DNA of 64,000 nt, taken from contig JAGKSW010000019.1 of assembly GCA_018993265.1 (NCBI GenBank), forward strand, positions 62,001-126,000. The letters are read 5' to 3'. Position 1 is the stretch's first letter. Every line of letters starts with the position of its first letter. The translations under genes and the position numbers were made by a program. Shown here one piece after another: positions 60,850 to 64,000 of this stretch. The notes beneath the pieces are model-generated. The model saw only the letters and a program-made list of their open reading frames with translations. It searched no databases and had not been told where the DNA came from. The stretch is from Nostoc sp. TH1S01. GTDB taxonomy: Bacteria > Cyanobacteriota > Cyanobacteriia > Cyanobacteriales > Nostocaceae.

Positions 60850-60890
60850 CACTCAGTACTCAGTACTCAGCACTCAGCACTCAGCACTCA
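60850..60890. repeat. STRR block of ACTCAGT/ACTCAGC units
   Basis: About six heptamers ACTCAGT or ACTCAGC in tandem, another family of the short tandem repeats seen at 2206 and 3355, at the 3' edge of the secreted-protein gene. Confidence 0.85.
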
Positions 60891-61379
60891 TCTTCGGACT
60901 TGGCTACTAAATCCCGATGCTTTAAATTGCTTTAACTTTAAAGGTAATGGCTGATTTGCTGGTACAGAAATTCTCAGTTCAAAATCGCTAATCCCTGGAG
61001 GAACTTCAGCAATAGAACCCAGGCGGGTACGATTTTGTAAAACTGAGTCGTTGTTAGCATCATAAATCCGACCATAAATATCTGCATCGTAGACGGTTTT
61101 GTAAGTGCCATTTTCTGCTTTACCTGTGACAATAAAGCAATTAGCCGCCGCCGCACTACCACCGCTTGTCACAGCCCCCTGAGCTAGTTCTGGGGGACAA
61201 TCTTTATAAGAAATGTCAAATAGTTTAATCTGGGTTAAGGCTTCGGCTGTTGGTGTGATTACCCATGAGAGCAACGCAAACAGACAAACAGTAAATATTA
61301 ACTGCATCAGTTTTGAGTAGTCCTGCATAACCAAAGTTGGGAAATTCCATAAAAATGCTTTGCTGTGTTGTTTTTTCAT
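60888..61379 (-). CDS. secreted protein of unknown function
   Basis: 163 residues. The N-terminal region holds a signal peptide, most likely starting at Met25 (MQLIFTVCLFALLSWVITPT followed by AEA|L), although the frame opens at Met1 (MKKQHSKAFLWNFP) and the start is uncertain. The mature part, about 115 residues, has DISYKDCPPELAQGAVTSGG, ANCFIVTGKAENGTYKTVYD, ADIYGRIYDANNDSVLQNRT and the beta-rich SDFELRISVPANQPLPLKLK; its two cysteines could form a disulphide. I do not recognise the family for certain; an FxLYD-like (beta-sandwich) domain is possible. It is convergent with the YggT gene. Confidence 0.7.
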   Translation of the reverse strand: MKKQHSKAFLWNFPTLVMQDYSKLMQLIFTVCLFALLSWVITPTAEALTQIKLFDISYKDCPPELAQGAVTSGGSAAAANCFIVTGKAENGTYKTVYDADIYGRIYDANNDSVLQNRTRLGSIAEVPPGISDFELRISVPANQPLPLKLKQFKASGFSSQVRR

Positions 61380-61427
61380 ATTTCACACAAGTAATTACTT
61401 TACGCAACGTGCAACTTATTTTTACAA

Positions 61428-61553
61428 CCCCTCTCCAAACCTCTCACGCCAGTCGCTACAACGGAGGGAACCTCCGCAACGCGCTGGCTCCCCGAAGCGG
61501 AGAGAGGCTTTGAATCTTGCTCCCTTCCCTTGTAGGGAAGGGGTTGGGGGTTA
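61428..61553. repeat. dispersed palindromic repeat upstream of the ars-type operon
   Basis: A G+C-rich, non-coding stretch including CCCTTCCCT (61522-61530), spacer TGT, AGGGAAGGG (61534-61542). The wording CCCTCTCC-AAACCTCTC and CTCCCTTCCCTTGTAGGG is of the kind scattered through Nostocales genomes. The gap 61380-61807 holds no gene; its right part carries the two operator sites. Confidence 0.6.
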
Positions 61554-61693
61554 GGTTTGAGATAAAGTTGCACACGGCGTTACTCTAAGTGAACTTAGTG
61601 CTGAAAAACTCGACATTCAGCACTATTTTTAACCTCAGCTTACCTGAATTTCGCAACCAAGAGATTGCAGACGTTTAATTCTGCGGAGTATCC

Positions 61694-61709
61694 ATCAAGT
61701 TTTTTTGAT
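61694..61709. promoter_or_regulatory. ArsR-type operator, distal copy
   Basis: ATCAA-N6-TTGAT (ATCAAGTTTTTTTGAT), an inverted repeat of the form that I remember for the ArsR repressor site in front of the arsBHC operon of Synechocystis. 114 bases before the pstS-like start. Confidence 0.6.
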
Positions 61710-61728
61710 GAATTTTTGTATTCTCTAG

Positions 61729-61762
61729 TTGACATCTATCTAATACATCAAGAAAATTTGAT
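61729..61762 (+). promoter_or_regulatory. promoter with overlapping ArsR-type operator, proximal copy
   Basis: A consensus -35 box TTGACA at 61729-61734. Seventeen bases on, GAAAAT (61752-61757) can serve as -10. The operator ATCAA-N6-TTGAT (ATCAAGAAAATTTGAT, 61747-61762) covers this -10 box, so a repressor would block polymerase. The two operator copies are 53 bp apart, about five helical turns. Confidence 0.62.
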
Positions 61763-61807
61763 ATGAGGAATAGACAACCTTAGCGACAACACGCGGTGGA
61801 GAGGTCG

Positions 61808-62869
61808 ATGAATACAAAAGTTAAGAAATTGGCTCTCTTGTTGGGAACGCTGGCTCTAATCAGCAGTTGTGCGGATAAATCAACTTCTAATACTCAAAGT
61901 CAGCAGTCTCCAAGTGCTATAGAAGTGAGTAATAATACAAAGACTGGGATATCGATTAAGATTGATGGTTCTAGTACGGTGTATCCTATTACGCAAGCGA
62001 TCGCCCAAGAGTTTCAAGCCAACGCTGATAATAAGGCACAAGTTGAAGTCAAATTCTCTGGTACTACAGGCGGATTTGAAAAATTTTGTGCAGGAGAAAC
62101 AGCAATCAGCAATGCGTCCCGACCGATTTTGTTAGCAGAGATGATAGCTTGTAAGAATAATGGAGTGGGATACATAGAGCTTCCCATAGCTTTTGATGCT
62201 TTAACTGTGGCTGTCAATCCCCAAAATACTTGGGCAAAAGACATTACAGTAGCGGAATTAAAAAAGATTTGGGAACCTGCTGCTCAAGGAAAAATTACCC
62301 GATGGAATCAAGTACGCGCAACTTGGCCAGATCGTCCTCTTACTTTGTATGGTGCTGGGGGAAGATCTGGTACTTTTGACTACTTTACTGAGGCAATTGT
62401 CGGTAAAGCCAAAGCTTCTCGTAACGATTATACTGCCAGTGAAGATGATGAACTGTTAGTAGATGGTATTAGTAAAGATCCAAATGCGTTAGGTTACTTT
62501 GGGTACGCATATTATGAAAAACATCAAGATAAATTAAAAGCTCTTGCTATTGATAGCGGTCGTGGCTCTGTATCACCTTTACGGCAAGCAGTAGAGAAAG
62601 CAACCTATCAACCACTTTCTCGACCATTATTTATTTACGTTAATCCTCAATCTCTCTCACAAAGAGGAACGCTGTACGAATTTATAGATTTTTACATCAA
62701 AAATGCACCAAAAGCGGTAGCTTCTGTGGGTTATATACCTTTACCTGATGAAGGCTACCAGATCAATTCTGTTCACTTGTATCAAGGCAAGGTAGGAACA
62801 GTGTTTGATGGCAAATCAGAAATGAATCTCACGATTGGTGAATTGTTACGGAAAGAAGCTAAGTTTTAG
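61808..62869 (+). CDS. PstS-like phosphate/arsenate-binding lipoprotein
   Basis: 353 residues from the ATG at 61808 ([20 protein letters not shown]), with GAGAGG upstream; a GTG at 61796 is less likely. The lipobox LISSC gives a lipid-anchored Cys. The mature protein has the PstS fold: [91 protein letters not shown] with the oxyanion-binding SGT, and a C-terminal [11 protein letters not shown]. It precedes an ACR3 arsenite pump by 29 bp, behind ArsR-type operators, and no pstCAB genes are visible, so it likely serves arsenic response rather than phosphate import. Confidence 0.85.
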   Translation: MNTKVKKLALLLGTLALISSCADKSTSNTQSQQSPSAIEVSNNTKTGISIKIDGSSTVYPITQAIAQEFQANADNKAQVEVKFSGTTGGFEKFCAGETAISNASRPILLAEMIACKNNGVGYIELPIAFDALTVAVNPQNTWAKDITVAELKKIWEPAAQGKITRWNQVRATWPDRPLTLYGAGGRSGTFDYFTEAIVGKAKASRNDYTASEDDELLVDGISKDPNALGYFGYAYYEKHQDKLKALAIDSGRGSVSPLRQAVEKATYQPLSRPLFIYVNPQSLSQRGTLYEFIDFYIKNAPKAVASVGYIPLPDEGYQINSVHLYQGKVGTVFDGKSEMNLTIGELLRKEAKF

Positions 62870-62898
62870 CAATTAAGTTTTATTTTAGGTGTACTTTG

Positions 62899-64000
62899 AT
62901 GAGTCATAATCCGCAAGCTAGTACAAATCGGATACAAGCAGGAAGCAATCTCAGTTTTTTTGAAAAGTACCTCACTGTTTGGGTATTTTTATGTATCTTT
63001 GGCGGAATTGTCCTGGGTCGATTATTCCCAGGAGTAGCGGTAGCACTAGACGCAATGAGTGTATATCAAGTGTCGATTCCGATTGCTGTCTGTTTATTTT
63101 TCATGATGTATCCCATCATGGTGAAGATTGACTTCACCCAAGCTACAAATGCTATCCGCGCCCCAAAACCGGTAATTCTTACCTTGGTAGTGAATTGGTT
63201 AATTAAACCTTTCACAATGGTGGTATTTGCTCAATTTTTCTTAGGATGGTTATTTCGTCCTTTGATTGTCGGAAGTGAAATGATTCGCGGTGGTGAAGTT
63301 GCACTGGCTAATTCTTATATTGCTGGCACAATTTTATTAGGAATTGCACCTTGTACAGCAATGGTGCTGATGTGGGGATATCTTTCTTACGGCAACCAGG
63401 GACACACCTTAATTATGGTGGCTGTAAATTCTTTGGCAATGCTTTTTTTATATGCGCCTTTGGGTAGATGGTTACTAGCGGCGAATAATTTAGCTGTACC
63501 TTGGGAAACTATTGTTTTGTCGGTATTAATTTACGTTGGTTTACCGCTAATAGCAGGAATGTACAGCCGTTACTGGATTTTTAAATATAAAGGTAAAGAG
63601 TGGTTTGAAAGACGATTTCTTAATTATTTGACTCCAGTTGCGATTACGGCTTTGTTATTAACTTTGGTACTGCTGTTTGCCTTCAAGGGGGAATTAATTG
63701 TGAATAATCCCTTGCATATTTTGTTAATTGCTGTACCACTGTTTATCCAAACGAATTTCATTTTCTTAATTAGTTATGTAGCAGGATTAAAGCTGAATTT
63801 AGCTTACGAAGATGCCGCGCCAGCAGCATTAATTGGAGCAAGTAATCATTTTGAAGTAGCGATCGCCACGGCTGTGATTTTATTTGGCTTAAGTTCTGGT
63901 GCCGCACTGGCTACAGTGGTAGGGGTTTTGATTGAAGTACCAGTAATGTTGATGCTGGTTGAGTTTTGTAAGCGCACAGCAAGTTGGTTTCCTAGAGAAC
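62899..64000 (+). CDS. ACR3-family arsenite efflux transporter, 3' truncated by window edge
   Basis: 367 codons are visible and the frame is open at the window end; family members have about 350-400 residues, so little is missing. The ATG at 62899 gives [20 protein letters not shown], then TM segments in a ten-TM layout: [60 protein letters not shown], and the ACR3 hallmark [20 protein letters not shown], whose Cys is essential for arsenite transport in studied members. It expels As(III) using the proton gradient. It is 29 bp after the PstS-like gene, one operon under predicted ArsR control. The arsenate reductase needed for As(V) detoxification may lie just outside the window. Confidence 0.92.
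   Translation, partial: MSHNPQASTNRIQAGSNLSFFEKYLTVWVFLCIFGGIVLGRLFPGVAVALDAMSVYQVSIPIAVCLFFMMYPIMVKIDFTQATNAIRAPKPVILTLVVNWLIKPFTMVVFAQFFLGWLFRPLIVGSEMIRGGEVALANSYIAGTILLGIAPCTAMVLMWGYLSYGNQGHTLIMVAVNSLAMLFLYAPLGRWLLAANNLAVPWETIVLSVLIYVGLPLIAGMYSRYWIFKYKGKEWFERRFLNYLTPVAITALLLTLVLLFAFKGELIVNNPLHILLIAVPLFIQTNFIFLISYVAGLKLNLAYEDAAPAALIGASNHFEVAIATAVILFGLSSGAALATVVGVLIEVPVMLMLVEFCKRTASWFPRE

Noticed and set aside
61808-62869. Normal phosphate-uptake PstS
   Set aside because: No pstC/A/B genes follow; the next gene is an arsenite exporter and the upstream sites are of ArsR type. Phosphate binding itself remains possible.

Overview
The window is chromosomal DNA of a filamentous, probably heterocyst-forming cyanobacterium (Nostoc/Anabaena/Calothrix type). 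The signs are many GCGATCGC (HIP1) sites, short tandem heptamer repeats between genes, a nifJ gene, a carotenoid isomerase (crtH), and a hormogonium polysaccharide (hps) locus. Most genes are housekeeping or niche-specific; one block of about 11 kb (18.7-29.95 kb) is clearly accessory.

Layout. 0-4.5 kb: nifJ (5' truncated), a dihydroorotate-dehydrogenase-like flavoprotein and an ATP-type phosphofructokinase, all on +. 4.6-5.8 kb: a beta-propeller protein on -. 6.4-8.8 kb: methionine salvage genes mtnD-mtnX-mtnB and a small monooxygenase. 8.8-12 kb: a truncated TnpB, a VOC-fold protein and a glycogen synthase on -. 12-15 kb: a DUF4365 protein and a PcrA/UvrD helicase. 15.3-18.4 kb: small proteins on -, including a 55-residue gene with a strong ribosome binding site. 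18.5 kb: tRNA-Val(UAC) with a terminator.

Accessory block, 18.67-29.95 kb. Imperfect direct repeats lie at both edges. Inside are an IS1634-like element (18-bp perfect inverted repeats, 6-bp target duplication TTAGAA, defective transposase) inserted into an IS630-type remnant, other broken mobile-gene remnants, and four co-directional genes. In transcription order these are a three-TM protein, a metallophosphoesterase-SIR2 fusion, a protein with two tandem P-loop (nSTAND-like) modules and a 14-blade WD40 array, and a YbaK-like domain fused to a cyclodipeptide-synthase-like domain. The first three are tightly packed and look like an NTPase-regulated conflict or immune operon. The fourth follows after 113 bp and is the most unusual protein here, because it joins two folds that act on aminoacyl-tRNA. 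I regard this block as the best candidate for an undescribed system.

30-44 kb: one 11-gene run on -, matching in order the hormogonium polysaccharide locus hpsA-K: a giant HpsA, four smaller pseudopilin-like proteins, five glycosyltransferase-type proteins and an HpsJ-like membrane protein. 44.6-58.9 kb: housekeeping and regulatory genes (rpmB, htpG, a methyltransferase, a CcmS-like protein, ABC exporter, SPFH protein, DUF1824, ABC-F ATPase, histidine kinase, pentapeptide protein, purT, crtH). 59.0-59.1 kb: a predicted small RNA of about 70 nt, divergent from upp. 59.2-61.4 kb: upp, a YtxH-like protein, a YggT protein and a secreted protein. 61.7-64 kb: a PstS-like lipoprotein gene followed by an ACR3 arsenite exporter (cut by the window end), with two ATCAA-N6-TTGAT operator-like sites upstream, which suggests arsenic control. 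All assignments were made by eye; no database or profile search was run.
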